Below, in pieces: positions 7,021-7,102 of a stretch of 7,102 nt of DNA. A program made the position numbers and the translations under genes. Location of the stretch: NCBI GenBank assembly GCA_964370795.1, contig CAYJME010000177.1, positions 1 through 7,102 on the forward strand. The letters are read 5' to 3'. This DNA is from JAHFOW01 sp964370795. GTDB lineage: Bacteria; Planctomycetota; Brocadiia; Brocadiales; Brocadiaceae. The first letter of the stretch is position 1. Every line of letters starts with the position of its first letter. Under the pieces are notes generated by a model, which did not search any database, was not told the DNA's origin, and was given only the letters and a program-made list of their open reading frames with translations.

Positions 7021-7063
7021 TGTCCCGTCTATCGTGCTTCGGATATAGCGGTTTTTAATAAAC

Positions 7064-7090
7064 AAAAACTTACTAAATAAAGAAGTTTTT
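7064..7090. terminator. Low-GC inverted repeat, possible weak terminator of an upstream gene
   Basis: AAAAACTT (7064-7071) and AAGTTTTT (7083-7090) form a perfect 8-base-pair stem with an 11-base loop. On the minus strand the hairpin ends in a short T run, as a weak intrinsic terminator would. With only one GC pair per stem arm it would be unstable, so this call is tentative. Confidence 0.25.
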
Positions 7091-7102
7091 ACAGAGTAAT
7101 AC

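Larger units (their letters stand above)
6846..7102. other. Non-coding region upstream of gspF
   Basis: No open frame with recognisable protein features is seen in these 257 bases. The part next to gspF is AT-rich. The rest contains a degenerate heptamer repeat (7000-7020) and a low-GC inverted repeat (7064-7090). The expected gspE ATPase gene does not end inside the window. Confidence 0.6.

Overview
This window is one minus-strand locus from what looks like a draft or metagenome-assembled bacterial genome: a 10-base run of N interrupts the largest gene. Moderate-to-low GC, weak Shine-Dalgarno sequences, Thr/Asn-rich giant pseudopilins and GTTCCC...GGGAAC-type palindromes between genes fit a planctomycete, perhaps an anammox bacterium of the Brocadiaceae. 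That assignment is my impression from sequence style and is not demonstrated by any marker gene here.

Layout, in transcription order (right to left): a 257-base leader (6846-7102); gspF, the inner-membrane platform protein (6845-5586); a GspH/FimT-like pseudopilin (5571-5062); a GspI/PilV-like pseudopilin overlapping it by 19 bases (5080-4397); a 215-base spacer with palindromes; a GspJ-like pseudopilin (4181-3507); a 254-base spacer with a four-hairpin array; a very large GspK-like pseudopilin (3252-410, with the N gap at 592-601); and, after 65 bases, a Nudix hydrolase of the ADP-ribose pyrophosphatase type cut off by the left edge (344-1). The order F-H-I-J-K is that of a type II secretion (general secretory pathway) operon. 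GspF would anchor the assembly machinery in the inner membrane; H would be a minor pseudopilin and I, J and K the tip complex that primes the pseudopilus. The ATPase GspE, the major pseudopilin GspG, GspC/L/M and the secretin GspD are not in the window.

Three points stand out. First, the last 59 codons of gspK lie beyond the N gap in another frame, and the true start is 37 codons inside the longest open frame, whose extra N-terminus comes from the repeat array. Second, the four secreted pseudopilins carry many Gly-Thr dipeptides, mostly as G-T-x-T (26 in GspK alone by hand count), while GspF has none; varied codons suggest protein-level selection, possibly for surface modification or a structural repeat. 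Third, the two long spacers in the pseudopilin operon are both filled with dyad-symmetric repeats and share a 17-base sequence in opposite orientation.
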